From assembly GCA_017484005.1 (NCBI GenBank), contig JAFUTY010000034.1:1-51005 (forward strand): a stretch of DNA of 51,005 bases, given 5' to 3'. This DNA is from Selenomonadaceae bacterium (lineage in GTDB: Bacteria > Bacillota > Negativicutes > Selenomonadales > Selenomonadaceae). The notes beneath the pieces are model-generated. The model was not told where the DNA came from. It saw only the letters and a program-made list of their open reading frames with translations, and ran no database searches. A program made the position numbers and the translations under genes. Shown piece by piece: positions 36,789-46,899 of this stretch. Every line of letters begins with the position of its first letter. Position 1 is the first letter of the stretch.

Positions 36789-37772
36789 TTAAACAATTCC
36801 AGCGCGAAGTAAATCCGTCAAATGAACCATTCCGACAGGATTTTTTTCTGAATCGACAACCGGCAAGACTGTTATCGGACGAGGTTTATGCTTTTCCATT
36901 TTTGACAACGCCGATGCTGCAAGTTCGTTCGGATCAATTGTCCATGCAGTGGGCGTCATGAATTTTTCCACCGATTCGTCGAGAAGATTTTTGTTTTCTC
37001 GAATTGCGCGGCGAATGATTCCATCAGTTATCAAGCCGACAAATTTTCCATTTGAATCGACGACTGACGTTGCGCCTAATCCTGTTTCTGTCATTGCAAA
37101 AAGTGCATCGGAAATCTTTTTGTCAACTTGAACGATCGGATTTTCCTCGCCGACATGCATAAGATCTTCAACCTTAAGCAACAGTTTTCGACCGAGCGCA
37201 CCGCCTGGATGAAACATCGCGAAATCTTGAGCAGTGAATTTTCGTTCAGACATCAATGCTACAGCGATCGCATCGCCCATCGCAAGCGTTGCAGTTGTGC
37301 TTGAAGTCGGTGCAAGATTCAATGGACACGCTTCGCGCTCAACTCCAATATCGATAAAATGATCGCAATTTTTCCCGAGAGTTGAATCTCGCTTGCCAGT
37401 CATTGCAATAATTTTCGCACCAATTCGCCGAATCACTGGAAGAATATTGACAATTTCACTCGATTCGCCGCTGTTTGAAATCGCAATAACTATATCGTCA
37501 GCCGTCACCATACCAAGATCGCCATGAAACGCCTCGGCAGGATGCATGAAAAACGAGGGAGTGCCTGTCGATGCAAATGTTGCCGCCATTTTTCGACCGA
37601 TGTGTCCAGATTTTCCCATTCCTGTCACGACGACGCGAGCTTGACAATTCAAAATATCGCGGACAACTGCTTCGAATTCATCGTTGACGCGCGGAATCAG
37701 ATTCGCAATCGATTCGGATTCAAGTTTCAAAGTTTCAATCGCGGATTCTTTGATCGCCGATTTTTTGCTCAT
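36789..37772 (-). CDS. kdsD: D-arabinose 5-phosphate isomerase
   Basis: Makes arabinose 5-phosphate, the first precursor of Kdo. 327 residues: an N-terminal SIS sugar isomerase domain ([47 protein letters not shown]) and a C-terminal pair of CBS domains (~205-327). The ATG overlaps the kdsA stop by four bases (ATGA), with GAGGGATAG upstream. Confidence 0.95.
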   Translation of the reverse strand: MSKKSAIKESAIETLKLESESIANLIPRVNDEFEAVVRDILNCQARVVVTGMGKSGHIGRKMAATFASTGTPSFFMHPAEAFHGDLGMVTADDIVIAISNSGESSEIVNILPVIRRIGAKIIAMTGKRDSTLGKNCDHFIDIGVEREACPLNLAPTSSTTATLAMGDAIAVALMSERKFTAQDFAMFHPGGALGRKLLLKVEDLMHVGEENPIVQVDKKISDALFAMTETGLGATSVVDSNGKFVGLITDGIIRRAIRENKNLLDESVEKFMTPTAWTIDPNELAASALSKMEKHKPRPITVLPVVDSEKNPVGMVHLTDLLRAGIV

Positions 37773-38590
37773 AGTCTATCCCTCACGACTTTATGAATTG
37801 CGAGCGCAGATTTCAACAGATCCTCGAGCTTGTCAAGATAAACCATATTTGCGCCATCGCTTAAGGCTTCGGGAGGATTATCGTGAACTTCCAAGAAAAG
37901 TCCATCAACACCGACCGCTACAGCTCCACGCACGAGATATTCGACGAATTCGCGCTGTCCTGCGGAAGTCTTTCCAGCTCCGCCAGGCAATTGAACGCTG
38001 TGAGTTCCGTCGAAAATCACAGGATATCCAAATCGACGCATAATCGGGAGCGATCGCATATCCACGACAAGATTGTTATATCCAAATGACGCGCCACGTT
38101 CAGTCAACAAGATTTTTTCAGATCCAGCGAATTCGATTTTATCAACAACATTTTTCATGTCATTTGGCGATAGGAATTGTCCTTTTTTCACATTGACAAT
38201 TGAACCAGTTTTCGCTGCAGATTCAAGAAGACTGGTTTGTCGACATAAAAATGCAGGAATTTGAAGAATATCAGCGACTTTAGATACTTCTTCAGCTTGA
38301 TTCGATTCATGAATATCAGTGACAATTGGAACATTGAGCTCAGATTTGATCTGTTTGAGCATTCTCAATCCTTCTTCGATTCCTGGACCTCTGTAACTGT
38401 CAATCGAAGACCGATTTGCCTTGTCGAATGAGGCTTTGAAGATGTATGGAATTCCCAATCGACTACAAATTTCTTTGATCCCTTCGCCAATCATGAGAGA
38501 TCGATCGTGCCCTTCCAAAACGCATGGACCTGCAAGTAAAATCAGATCTCCGCCGCCGATTTCAAAATTTCTCAGTTTAATTTTTTTCAT
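37769..38590 (-). CDS. kdsA: 3-deoxy-8-phosphooctulonate synthase
   Basis: Joins phosphoenolpyruvate and arabinose 5-phosphate to Kdo 8-phosphate. 273 residues with [45 protein letters not shown] and the [11 protein letters not shown] motif. It overlaps both neighbours by four bases (ATGA), so kdsB, kdsA and kdsD are translationally coupled. Confidence 0.97.
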   Translation of the reverse strand: MKKIKLRNFEIGGGDLILLAGPCVLEGHDRSLMIGEGIKEICSRLGIPYIFKASFDKANRSSIDSYRGPGIEEGLRMLKQIKSELNVPIVTDIHESNQAEEVSKVADILQIPAFLCRQTSLLESAAKTGSIVNVKKGQFLSPNDMKNVVDKIEFAGSEKILLTERGASFGYNNLVVDMRSLPIMRRFGYPVIFDGTHSVQLPGGAGKTSAGQREFVEYLVRGAVAVGVDGLFLEVHDNPPEALSDGANMVYLDKLEDLLKSALAIHKVVRDRL

Positions 38591-39324
38591 GCAATTCCCT
38601 CCTCCAAATAGATTTTGTTGACAAGTTCAAGATCTTCTTCAGTGTCAACTCCGACAAAACGATCATTCGATTTAATCACTCGAATTTTGTAGCCATTTTC
38701 CAATGCACGAAGCTGCTCGAGAGATTCAGTTTTTTCGAGTGGAGTAGGTTTCATTTTTGCAAATTCGAGTAAAAACTCCCGACGATATGCATAGATTCCA
38801 ATGTGCTTGTAAACCTCGGAAAAATTTTCGACGCGTGGAAATGGAATCATTGATCGCGAAAAATATAGCGCATTTGAATTTTGATCCATAACGACTTTCA
38901 CATTGTTCGGATTTTTCATCTCGTCAATCGAATTCATCCTAGTCGCAACTGTCGCCATCTGTAAATCTGGATCGTCTTCAAATTGTGCCGCGAGCTGATC
39001 GATCAAACTCGGCTCGATTAATGGCTCGTCGCCCTGCACATTGATAATCAGATCGACATCTGGAAATTTTTGAGCGACTTCCGCAATTCGATCTGTCCCC
39101 GTTGGATGATCCTTTCGAGTCAAAACTGCTCGACCATTGAATTTTTCGACAGCTTCAAGGATTCTCTCGTCATCTGTTGCAACTACGGCGGATTCAATCT
39201 TTTCAGCCCTCGATGCTCGCTCAAATACTCGCACGATCATCGGTTTTCCTTGAATTTCGCGTAATGGTTTGCCAGGAAGTCGTGTCGATGCATATCGCGC
39301 TGGAATTACACAGATCGTTTTCAT
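38587..39324 (-). CDS. kdsB: CMP-Kdo synthetase
   Basis: Activates Kdo with CTP. 245 residues: [16 protein letters not shown] at the start, [30 protein letters not shown] and [12 protein letters not shown], all family motifs. The start at 39324 follows GAGAGGAGATT; the longer frame is not supported. Confidence 0.97.
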   Translation of the reverse strand: MKTICVIPARYASTRLPGKPLREIQGKPMIVRVFERASRAEKIESAVVATDDERILEAVEKFNGRAVLTRKDHPTGTDRIAEVAQKFPDVDLIINVQGDEPLIEPSLIDQLAAQFEDDPDLQMATVATRMNSIDEMKNPNNVKVVMDQNSNALYFSRSMIPFPRVENFSEVYKHIGIYAYRREFLLEFAKMKPTPLEKTESLEQLRALENGYKIRVIKSNDRFVGVDTEEDLELVNKIYLEEGIA

Positions 39325-39337
39325 TTCGAATCTCCTC

Positions 39338-39970
39338 TCACAAACTGTGGATAATATCAAGCATTCGAATACCGGCGCAATGTCGATCTAAAAGTTTGGC
39401 AAGAGTTTCTCTCAAATTCGGCAATAACAAATCAAATTCCTCATAAATCTCCAAATACTCGAGCCAATCCCAATTTTGACGCGGATATCTCAAAAATTCT
39501 TTCATTTCATGATTTTCCTGCGAAATTCCAAGATCAGACAATTCATAGATGCAATCTGATTTTGAAATTCCAGAACGATAAATCGGTAAATTCACGATGC
39601 TTTTCAAATATTCATCGAGCGTCCCGAACCATTTGATTTCGAAAGACAGATTCTGCTTTGCGCTGCTCAAATGAATCGAACGAATGAAATCGCAACCATT
39701 GAACTGTTTTTGAATCTTTGCAACGATATCCGATCGACTTTGCAATAATGGAAGCAATTTTTGATTGATTTTATAATTTTTCGCGCCGATCGAACTGTTA
39801 ATATGACCGTAAAATGTGCTGCCAATGCCAACATTGATGCTGAAATTTTCAGAGGATATCCCGTTCAATCCCATTGAAATCCAAGGATTATCGAGCATTA
39901 TCACTTGGTGAGTTTGTACATATTCATCAATGAGTTTTCTGAAATTGTCGCGCGATCTTTGAATCGGCAA
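39338..39970 (-). CDS. Uncharacterised protein in the lipid A/Kdo operon
   Basis: 210 residues from a TTG with GAGGAGGATG upstream. No signal peptide, membrane segment or known motif. Sequence is mixed helix and strand, with WDWLEYLEIYEEF near the C-terminus. It lies between waaA-lpxK and kdsB with short gaps, so it is transcribed with them, but I see no hint of function. Confidence 0.65.
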   Translation of the reverse strand: MPIQRSRDNFRKLIDEYVQTHQVIMLDNPWISMGLNGISSENFSINVGIGSTFYGHINSSIGAKNYKINQKLLPLLQSRSDIVAKIQKQFNGCDFIRSIHLSSAKQNLSFEIKWFGTLDEYLKSIVNLPIYRSGISKSDCIYELSDLGISQENHEMKEFLRYPRQNWDWLEYLEIYEEFDLLLPNLRETLAKLLDRHCAGIRMLDIIHSL

Positions 39971-39980
39971 GACATCCTCC

Positions 39981-42461
39981 TCACTTTCTCAATCGATTTT
40001 CAAGCTCAGTTTGAAGTTCGTCGCGAAATTCTTCAGATCCATTCGTGAAAGTCACCTCGACACAAATCACATAGACTTTGATTTTCCACGTCGCCTCAGC
40101 CACTTCACGCGGGATTTTCACTGCATCTTTTTCAGTTATGACAATTGCCTCGGCATCTTGATCTTCCGCCTGCTGCAACACATCGCGCATTTCCTTCACT
40201 GTATACTCATGGTGATCCGGATATCGCAAACTCTCGATAATTTCTGCCCCGAGATCCTTTAATGTTCGCTCAAATGACGCTGGATTTCCAATCGCGGAGA
40301 CCGCCATGATTTTGCGATCGCGAATTTCATCGACACTCACGCCTTCGCCTGCAATATTGACATACCAATCAGCGAGCGGAATGAAACATTTCGGCTTGTG
40401 AACGCTCTCAACTATTGTAGCTTTTGGATTGTATTTTTTGAAAGTCTCACGAATTCTCTCGCGAGAGCCGTCAATCGCTTGATCAACTTTCGTCATTAAA
40501 CATACATCAGCGCGCTCAATATGTGACATTGCTTCTCTCAAAGTTCCGCGCGGAAGAATGTATCCATTACCGAACACGTTGACAGCATCGACGAGCAAAA
40601 TATTCATGTCACGCTCGAGCTGCCAATGCTGATAACCATCATCGAGAATTGCGACTTCAGCTCCAAAATTTTCAACTGCATATTTCCCAGTGATATATCG
40701 CTCTGCACCTATCAAAACTGGGACGTTCGGAAGATGTTTTGCAAGCATGTAAGCCTCATCACCGGCTTCTTTGGCATCCATTAAAATATTTTTTCCATCT
40801 GAAACGATTCCAACATCGCCATGCCATTTTGCACGATATCCTCGATTCAAAATGACAACTCGATAGCCCATGTCATGAATTTCGCGCGCTAATCTTTGCG
40901 CTGTTGGAGTTTTTCCAGTCCCACCGACCGTAATATTTCCGAGCGATATCACGAAACAATTCAACTTTCGACGTGAGAAAATTCCAAGTTCATAGCCAAG
41001 TAATCGAAGATTCACCAATTGCTCGTATACAAGTGAAAATACATATAGAATCGTCGCTAAAATATTGAGAAAAAACCCATCAATATCTTTACTATGGACA
41101 AGATGAATAAAATACGTCTGAAAATTTTCGACTTTATCGATACTTCGAACTGAATTTCGCGATTCATATTCCGTCAAGACTTTTCGAAGAAGTTCAGCAG
41201 TTTTTCTAGACGCACCGCGATTTTCATGAACAATTGCTAGAGTCTCCTCCTCCAATTGCTTTCGATGTTCCGGATCGTCAAAGAGCTTTGCAACTTCGCG
41301 CGTCAATTCCTTTTCGTCGTTGACTGTTATGCATGCCTGCGGATTTCGTTCCATGAAAAGCGCGTGAGTATCTTTGAAATTAAACATGAAATGCCCTGTC
41401 ACGATCGCTTTTCCATGCGCGGCAGGCTCTAATAAATTATGCCCGCCATGTGGAATCAACGATCCACCGACATAGACAACATCACCGATCGAATAGATTT
41501 TTCCGAGCTCACCAATTGTATCGAGAATCACAATATCTTCATGATTGGCTGGACGTTTTTGCAATTCAGTCCGCGTCGCAACAGTGAATCCTGCTTTTTT
41601 GCACAAATGTGTGACTTCCATAGTTCGAAGAAGTTCTCGCGGTGCAATGACTAATCGAGATTTTGGATGATTTTTGCGAACTTCTTTGAATGCATCGAGG
41701 ACAAATTCTTCCTCGCCGCGATGAGTGCTGCCCGCTAAAAAAATTCCTTCAGCGTCTGTCAATCCCATGTCCTCGAGAATTTTTTGACGCTCCTCTGGAT
41801 TGACATCTGTGTAAGTCTGATCAAATTTCGTGTTGCCTGTGACTGTGACAAGTTCATTTGGTGCACCGAGCTCGCGAATTTTTGCTGCGTCAGTTGGAGA
41901 TTGCATCGCGAAAAATTTCACAGTCCCAATCATATCGCGAAGAATTGAAAAGAGATATTTATAACGCTTGACGCTTTTATTACCGATTCGCCCGTTGACC
42001 ATCATGACTGGAATATGCATCTCGCGCGCAGTTTTGAAAAAGTTAGGCCAGAGCTCAGTTTCAACAGGCATGAAAATTCGAGGATGAATTCGTCGCAAAA
42101 CTCCTGACGCGACAAATGGAATATCGAGCGGAAAATATATGATCGCGTCGGCATCTTTGATAATTCGATTTGCCATTTCATAGCCGGCTGTCGTCACAAC
42201 TGAAACGAGGATTGGACTTTTAGGAAATTCGCGATGAAATTCTTTGATCAATGGACTCGTCGCGACAATTTCACCGACTGACGCCGCATGAACCCAAATG
42301 CAATTTTTCTTTTCAACTTTGTCGAGAGAATGTTCGGGGAAAAAGCCGAGCGATTGCTTGATTCGTTCGAAAAATCCTCGCTCGCGAATCGCACGAATTA
42401 GGAACATCGGAATCACGAAAATCACGACGATTATTGCCGCGAGATTGTATAAAAGATACAT
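39981..42461 (-). CDS. waaA-lpxK: Fused Kdo transferase and lipid A 4'-kinase (WaaA-LpxK)
   Basis: 826 residues joining two lipid A enzymes. Residues 1-~425 are WaaA (KdtA), which adds Kdo to lipid IVA: an N-terminal membrane helix, WVHAASVGEI with the catalytic Glu, MPVETELWPN, GNTKFDQ, LAGSTHRGEE and GGHNLLEPAAHG. Residues ~480-826 are LpxK, which phosphorylates the disaccharide: another hydrophobic segment, the P-loop GNITVGGTGKTPTAQR near 510, NRGYRAKW, GDEAYML, ILDDGYQHWQLERD and ITEKDAVK. There is no stop or frameshift between them. This fusion is known in Negativicutes. Confidence 0.96.
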   Translation of the reverse strand: MYLLYNLAAIIVVIFVIPMFLIRAIRERGFFERIKQSLGFFPEHSLDKVEKKNCIWVHAASVGEIVATSPLIKEFHREFPKSPILVSVVTTAGYEMANRIIKDADAIIYFPLDIPFVASGVLRRIHPRIFMPVETELWPNFFKTAREMHIPVMMVNGRIGNKSVKRYKYLFSILRDMIGTVKFFAMQSPTDAAKIRELGAPNELVTVTGNTKFDQTYTDVNPEERQKILEDMGLTDAEGIFLAGSTHRGEEEFVLDAFKEVRKNHPKSRLVIAPRELLRTMEVTHLCKKAGFTVATRTELQKRPANHEDIVILDTIGELGKIYSIGDVVYVGGSLIPHGGHNLLEPAAHGKAIVTGHFMFNFKDTHALFMERNPQACITVNDEKELTREVAKLFDDPEHRKQLEEETLAIVHENRGASRKTAELLRKVLTEYESRNSVRSIDKVENFQTYFIHLVHSKDIDGFFLNILATILYVFSLVYEQLVNLRLLGYELGIFSRRKLNCFVISLGNITVGGTGKTPTAQRLAREIHDMGYRVVILNRGYRAKWHGDVGIVSDGKNILMDAKEAGDEAYMLAKHLPNVPVLIGAERYITGKYAVENFGAEVAILDDGYQHWQLERDMNILLVDAVNVFGNGYILPRGTLREAMSHIERADVCLMTKVDQAIDGSRERIRETFKKYNPKATIVESVHKPKCFIPLADWYVNIAGEGVSVDEIRDRKIMAVSAIGNPASFERTLKDLGAEIIESLRYPDHHEYTVKEMRDVLQQAEDQDAEAIVITEKDAVKIPREVAEATWKIKVYVICVEVTFTNGSEEFRDELQTELENRLRK

Positions 42462-42473
42462 ATGCTCCTCCTG

Positions 42474-44195
42474 TTACGACCGGAATTGAATGTTATACAG
42501 ATTCGAATACAGCCCATTCAATTTCAGAAGTTCTTCGTGCGTTCCATGCTCGCGAATTTTGCCGTGATCAATTACGTAAATTTGATCCGCGTTGAAAATT
42601 GTCGAAAGTCGATGCGCGATCACGAATGACGTTCGACCGAGCATTAATTTGTCGAGTGCTTCTTGAACAATTTTTTCTGATTCTGTATCGAGCGCAGAAG
42701 TTGCCTCGTCGAGAATCAAGATTTGAGGATTTTTCAAAATTGCTCGAGCTATTGCCATTCTTTGACGCTGTCCGCCTGACAAATTCATTCCGCGCTCACC
42801 GATTTGAGTTTGATATCCCTCCGGCAGTTCTCTGATGAATTCATCTGCATTTGCAGCTTTAGCCGCCTCGACAACTTCCGCATCGGTCGCATCGAGCCGT
42901 CCGTATCGAATATTTTCCAAAACTGTCGCGCTGAATAATGTAGTTTCCTGCGGAACGATTCCGATTTGCTCGCGAAGAGAATGCAGTGTCACGTCGCGAA
43001 TATCGTGATCGTCAATCAAAATTCTTCCACTATCAACGTCATAAAATCGCGGAATCAGATTTGCGATTGTCGATTTTCCTGCGCCAGATGGTCCAACGAA
43101 AGCGATCATTTGTCCTGGCTTGACTTCGAGCGATACATTTTCAAGCGCGTGATGTTCGCCGTCGTATGAAAATGAGACGTTGTCAACTGTCACATGTCCC
43201 TTGACGCGTGGGAGATCGATCGCGTTTGTATGATCTGTCACTGCCTCTTCCAAATCCAAAACTTTGAAAATTCGATCCGCGGCTGCCATCGCCTGTTGAA
43301 GCTGTCCATAGACTCGAGCAATTCGCTTGACAGGATTCGCCAAATTCACCGCGTAAGTCAAAAATGCTACTAATGCTCCAGCTGTCAAAACTCCATTGAC
43401 AACTTCATAACCTCCAAACCAAACGATGAAAGTCACTGCCAAGGCGGCTAAAAATTCAACCGTAGGAGTCAATAAGCTCGTGAGTTTGATATTTTTCATC
43501 GCGGCTTGGAAATTCAGATCATTTTGCTTTCGAAATCTCTCGATCTCAAAATCCTCGCGAACAAATGATTTCACGGTGCGAATTGACGAAATCGATTCCT
43601 GCAGGAGTGAAGTGATATCAGCGATTCTTTCTTGAATGACTGTTCCATTTTCCTTCAACTTTTTTCCAAAGATTCGCATCGCATAACCAACCATCGGCAC
43701 GACAATCAGTGTTAATAGCGAAAGTTTCCAATCGAGATAAAACATCATTACGAGCGAACCAATCAAGACTGATCCTTCCGTGAAAAGTTCGATCAATTTA
43801 TCGACGAGCGCAGTTTGAATCGCTGCAACGTCATTCGTGACAAATGACATCGTCTCGCCAGTTTGATGTTTGTCAAAATACGCGATTGGCATTCGCTGAA
43901 ACTTTTTGAACATGACTTCGCGAATATCAATCACGACGCGCTGACCGATGTATGAAACGAGGTATGACTGTCCGTAGTAAAAAATTCCGCGGAATAGAAA
44001 TACAACGACGATTCCGATTGAAATGACATTGAGCATCGCCATATTTTTCGCGGCGAGGACATCATCGATCATATCTTTGATAATCCACGGCAAATAGAGA
44101 TTCGCACTGGCGGCACAGATTATGCAGATTATCGCAATTCCGAGCCGTCGCAAATATGGACGGATATATTGAAGCAAACGACGATAATTTTTCAT
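42474..44195 (-). CDS. msbA: Lipid A flippase MsbA (ABC transporter)
   Basis: Flips core lipid A across the inner membrane. 573 residues: six membrane helices in the first ~310, then an ABC ATPase with Walker A VGPSGAGKST near 366, Q-loop VPQETTLFS, signature LSGGQRQRMAIARA near 470, Walker B ILILDEATSALD near 492 and the switch His in IAHRLST. Its place between lpxB and waaA-lpxK supports MsbA over other exporters. Confidence 0.93.
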   Translation of the reverse strand: MKNYRRLLQYIRPYLRRLGIAIICIICAASANLYLPWIIKDMIDDVLAAKNMAMLNVISIGIVVVFLFRGIFYYGQSYLVSYIGQRVVIDIREVMFKKFQRMPIAYFDKHQTGETMSFVTNDVAAIQTALVDKLIELFTEGSVLIGSLVMMFYLDWKLSLLTLIVVPMVGYAMRIFGKKLKENGTVIQERIADITSLLQESISSIRTVKSFVREDFEIERFRKQNDLNFQAAMKNIKLTSLLTPTVEFLAALAVTFIVWFGGYEVVNGVLTAGALVAFLTYAVNLANPVKRIARVYGQLQQAMAAADRIFKVLDLEEAVTDHTNAIDLPRVKGHVTVDNVSFSYDGEHHALENVSLEVKPGQMIAFVGPSGAGKSTIANLIPRFYDVDSGRILIDDHDIRDVTLHSLREQIGIVPQETTLFSATVLENIRYGRLDATDAEVVEAAKAANADEFIRELPEGYQTQIGERGMNLSGGQRQRMAIARAILKNPQILILDEATSALDTESEKIVQEALDKLMLGRTSFVIAHRLSTIFNADQIYVIDHGKIREHGTHEELLKLNGLYSNLYNIQFRS

Positions 44196-44232
44196 TTTTC
44201 AAATTCCTTATTTAGATTTGGAAATTTTTGAA

Positions 44233-45369
44233 TCACAAACGATCTTTGATTTTGTAACTCTCGGCAGCATAATAAATTTTTTCTGCAACACGTCGAGCTG
44301 ATCCTCGATGTCCCAATTTTTTACAAGCGCGGCGAAGATCTCTCACGACTTTATCGCGATTTGGATTTCCTTTGAAAAGTTTCGAAATCTCTTCCGTGAT
44401 TCGCTCCGGAGTCACTTCAGACTGCAACAATTCCGGCTGAATCGATTCATCGAGCAAAATATTCGGCAGGCTGAAAAATTTCACATGCACGAAGAGTTTC
44501 GCGATTAGAAAATTGAACGCTGCCATTTTGTAAACTATCACGCAGGGCAAATCGAGCAAGGCCGCTTCTAAAACGACTGTGCCTGATGTTGCGATTGCCG
44601 CGTCTGCAATTGAAAATAGATCGTATCGATGTTCAGTGACAAGCTCGATTTTGATTTTGGATTTCGATGTGAATTTTTCAATTCCATCTATCGCGACTGG
44701 TAGAAAAAATCTTGTTCGAGGATTTTTTTTAGCGATAAGTTCAGCAGATTCAATCATTACGGGCAATAATCGATCGATTTCCTGCCGACGAGATCCAGGC
44801 ATCAATAAAATGATCGGCTCGTCTTGAACTCCAAAAAATTTTCGAGATTCATCTTGCGACATTGATGTTTGAACTGAATCGACGAGAGGATTTCCGACGA
44901 ACGATATATTCGCGCCGGCATCTTGATACACTGGCAATTCGAACGGAAAGATCGCGACGAATTCATCAGCGATTTCTGCACAATCCTTCGCTCGACCTTT
45001 TCTCCATGCCCAAGCTGATGGCGGTATGTATGAAAAAATTGGAATTCCCAGCTTTTTGATTCGTTTTGCGAGCCGCCAATTGAAATCTGGATAATCGATT
45101 AGCACGAGGAGATTTGGTTTTTCACGGCGCGCAAAATCTTCCAATTCATCGAGCAATTTCAAGATTCGCCGGAGATTTTTTATAACTTCCCAAACTCCCA
45201 TGATGTTGTAGTCTGAAAAATTTTTATAAAGTCTGACTCCAGCCTGCTGCATTTGACTGCCGCCGAATCCAATGAGTTCAACGGTCGAATCCATTTGCAG
45301 AATTTCGCGCGCGAGGTTTGCTCCATGAAGATCGCCGGATGTTTCGCCAGCGGAAAACATGATCTTCAA
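44233..45369 (-). CDS. lpxB: Lipid A disaccharide synthase
   Basis: Joins UDP-diacylglucosamine and lipid X. 378 residues with MFSAGETSGDLHGAN at the start, LVLIDYPDFNWRLAK, YIPPSAWAWRKGRA, FVGNPLVDSV, LMPGSRRQEI and ATSGTVVLEAALL. The frame opens with a TTG at 45369 about 11 bases after GGAGG; the next in-frame ATG (residue 4) is less well placed. It is the first gene of the operon; upstream there is a GATAAT-like -10 but no good -35, and an inverted repeat (45427-45442). Confidence 0.96.
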   Translation of the reverse strand: MKIMFSAGETSGDLHGANLAREILQMDSTVELIGFGGSQMQQAGVRLYKNFSDYNIMGVWEVIKNLRRILKLLDELEDFARREKPNLLVLIDYPDFNWRLAKRIKKLGIPIFSYIPPSAWAWRKGRAKDCAEIADEFVAIFPFELPVYQDAGANISFVGNPLVDSVQTSMSQDESRKFFGVQDEPIILLMPGSRRQEIDRLLPVMIESAELIAKKNPRTRFFLPVAIDGIEKFTSKSKIKIELVTEHRYDLFSIADAAIATSGTVVLEAALLDLPCVIVYKMAAFNFLIAKLFVHVKFFSLPNILLDESIQPELLQSEVTPERITEEISKLFKGNPNRDKVVRDLRRACKKLGHRGSARRVAEKIYYAAESYKIKDRL

Positions 45370-45455
45370 TCAGATTTTTCCTCCTTAACTTGATTCGGTC
45401 TCGATATTATCAGATAAATTCTCGCATGGGAAAATTTTTCCACAAATAAAAAAAA

Positions 45456-45484
45456 GATCGAGGATCATTTTGCGATCCCCGATC
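45456..45484. terminator. Terminator-type hairpin between divergent lpxB and the BMP gene
   Basis: Arms GATCGAGGATC and GATCCCCGATC with flanking A and T runs. It is identical over 29 bases to the hairpin at 46813-46841, on the other side of the BMP gene. Between divergent genes it has no transcript to end unless it insulates the two or is left from a lost gene. Confidence 0.75.
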
Positions 45485-45492
45485 TTTTCTGT

Positions 45493-45521
45493 TTTACATG
45501 GATTAAAAAATAAATTATACT
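45493..45521 (+). promoter_or_regulatory. Sigma-70-type promoter of the BMP gene
   Basis: TTTACA at 45493-45498 and TATACT at 45516-45521, spaced 17 bases, 28 bases upstream of the ATG. One of the best promoters in the window. Confidence 0.6.
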
Positions 45522-45549
45522 TCGGAAAAATTTTTAAGGAGGAAGGTTC

Positions 45550-46797
45550 ATGAATAAGATCTTAGGAATTTTTCTAGCTACTTTTTTGATGATTGTCGGC
45601 ATGAATGGTTCAGTCGATGCGGCGGCGAATTTGAAAATCGGTGTAATTCTGGTTGGCGATGAGACTGAAGGTTATACCGAGGCGCACATCAAAGGAATCA
45701 CCGAGGCAGCAAGGGATCTCGGAATCAATGGAAATCAGATCATCTGGAAGAAAAAAGTCGCGGAGGATTCAACTTGTTATGAAACTGCCAATGACTTGGC
45801 GAAACAAGGATGCAATCTGATAATTTCAAACAGCTATGGACATCAGACGTTTATTGCTAAGGCAGCCGAGAAAAATCCAAATCAGACTTTTGTAGCAGTC
45901 ACGGGAGATTTTGCGAAAGTCAGCGGGCTCAAGAATTTCAAAAACGCTTTCACCAATGTTTACGAGTCGCGATATGTCTCCGGAGTTGTCGCGGGGATGA
46001 AATTGGAAGAGCTGTTGAATTCTGGCGCACTCAACAAAACTTCTCAGCCGGAAAGTTTTACATCGGCTGGCAAAGTTAAGGTTGGATATATCGGTGCATT
46101 CAATTACGCAGAAGTTGTTTCGGGATATACAGCATTTTATCTCGGAATCAAGAGCATTGTTCCAGATGTTGTTATGGAAGTTGTTTATACGAATAGCTGG
46201 TTTGATCCTGACAAAGAAGCGGTTGCAGCGAGAGATTTAGTTTCGAGCGGCGCAGTGATAATTGGACAGCATGCAGATTCAGCAGGATCTCCTTCCGCGA
46301 TTCAAGAACTTTTGAAATCTGGAAAAATTTGCTACGCTGTTGGATACAATGTCGATATGCGTGACGCTGCGCCAGATGCGATTTTGACTTCTGCAACGAA
46401 CAATTGGAAAGTTTATTACAAATATCTTTTCGCGGCGATGATGAATGGCAAGAAAATTAAAACTGACTGGGCGGAAGGATATTCACAGGGAGCGGTTGGA
46501 ATTACTGCTCTCGGAAAATCATGCGCGGTTGGAACTGCTGAAAAAGTTGCGGAAATTGAATCTCAAATCTCAAGCGGCAAATTGAAAATTTTTGACACGA
46601 ATTCTTTCACTGTCAACGGACAAAGATTGAATTCTGCTGAAGTGGATTTGTCATTTATGGATTGGAGCAAAAATCCTCCGAGTGTCATTTATAAAGGAAA
46701 AAAGATCAATGCGATCAAAGATGGATATTTCGCTGAATCGTTTTATCGAAGTGCACCATATTTTTCTCTGAGAATTGACGGGATCATTGAAAGATAA
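45550..46797 (+). CDS. BMP-family (Med/PnrA-like) substrate-binding protein
   Basis: 415 residues. Signal peptide at the start (MNKILGIFLATFLMIVGMNG, cut after VDA), no lipobox Cys. The mature part is a periplasmic-binding fold of the BMP group: KIGVILVGDETEGYTEAH, DLAKQGCNLIISNSYGHQ, FVAVTGDF, GYIGAFNYAEVVSGY, HADSAGSPSAIQ. Such proteins bind nucleosides or related compounds for ABC uptake or signalling. No ABC permease or ATPase gene is nearby, so it is an orphan with its own promoter and terminator. ATG with AAGGAGG. Confidence 0.85.
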   Translation: MNKILGIFLATFLMIVGMNGSVDAAANLKIGVILVGDETEGYTEAHIKGITEAARDLGINGNQIIWKKKVAEDSTCYETANDLAKQGCNLIISNSYGHQTFIAKAAEKNPNQTFVAVTGDFAKVSGLKNFKNAFTNVYESRYVSGVVAGMKLEELLNSGALNKTSQPESFTSAGKVKVGYIGAFNYAEVVSGYTAFYLGIKSIVPDVVMEVVYTNSWFDPDKEAVAARDLVSSGAVIIGQHADSAGSPSAIQELLKSGKICYAVGYNVDMRDAAPDAILTSATNNWKVYYKYLFAAMMNGKKIKTDWAEGYSQGAVGITALGKSCAVGTAEKVAEIESQISSGKLKIFDTNSFTVNGQRLNSAEVDLSFMDWSKNPPSVIYKGKKINAIKDGYFAESFYRSAPYFSLRIDGIIER

Positions 46798-46812
46798 TTT
46801 TCCGAACAAAAA

Positions 46813-46841
46813 GATCGAGGATCATTTTGCGATCCCCGATC
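46813..46841 (+). terminator. Terminator of the BMP gene
   Basis: Hairpin GATCGAGGATC/GATCCCCGATC, followed by CTTTTTTATTT. Identical to the one at 45456-45484. Confidence 0.85.
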
Positions 46842-46899
46842 TTTTTTATTTCCGAAAAATTCTGTTACAATTAATCATCTTGAATTTGGAAGGAGATTT

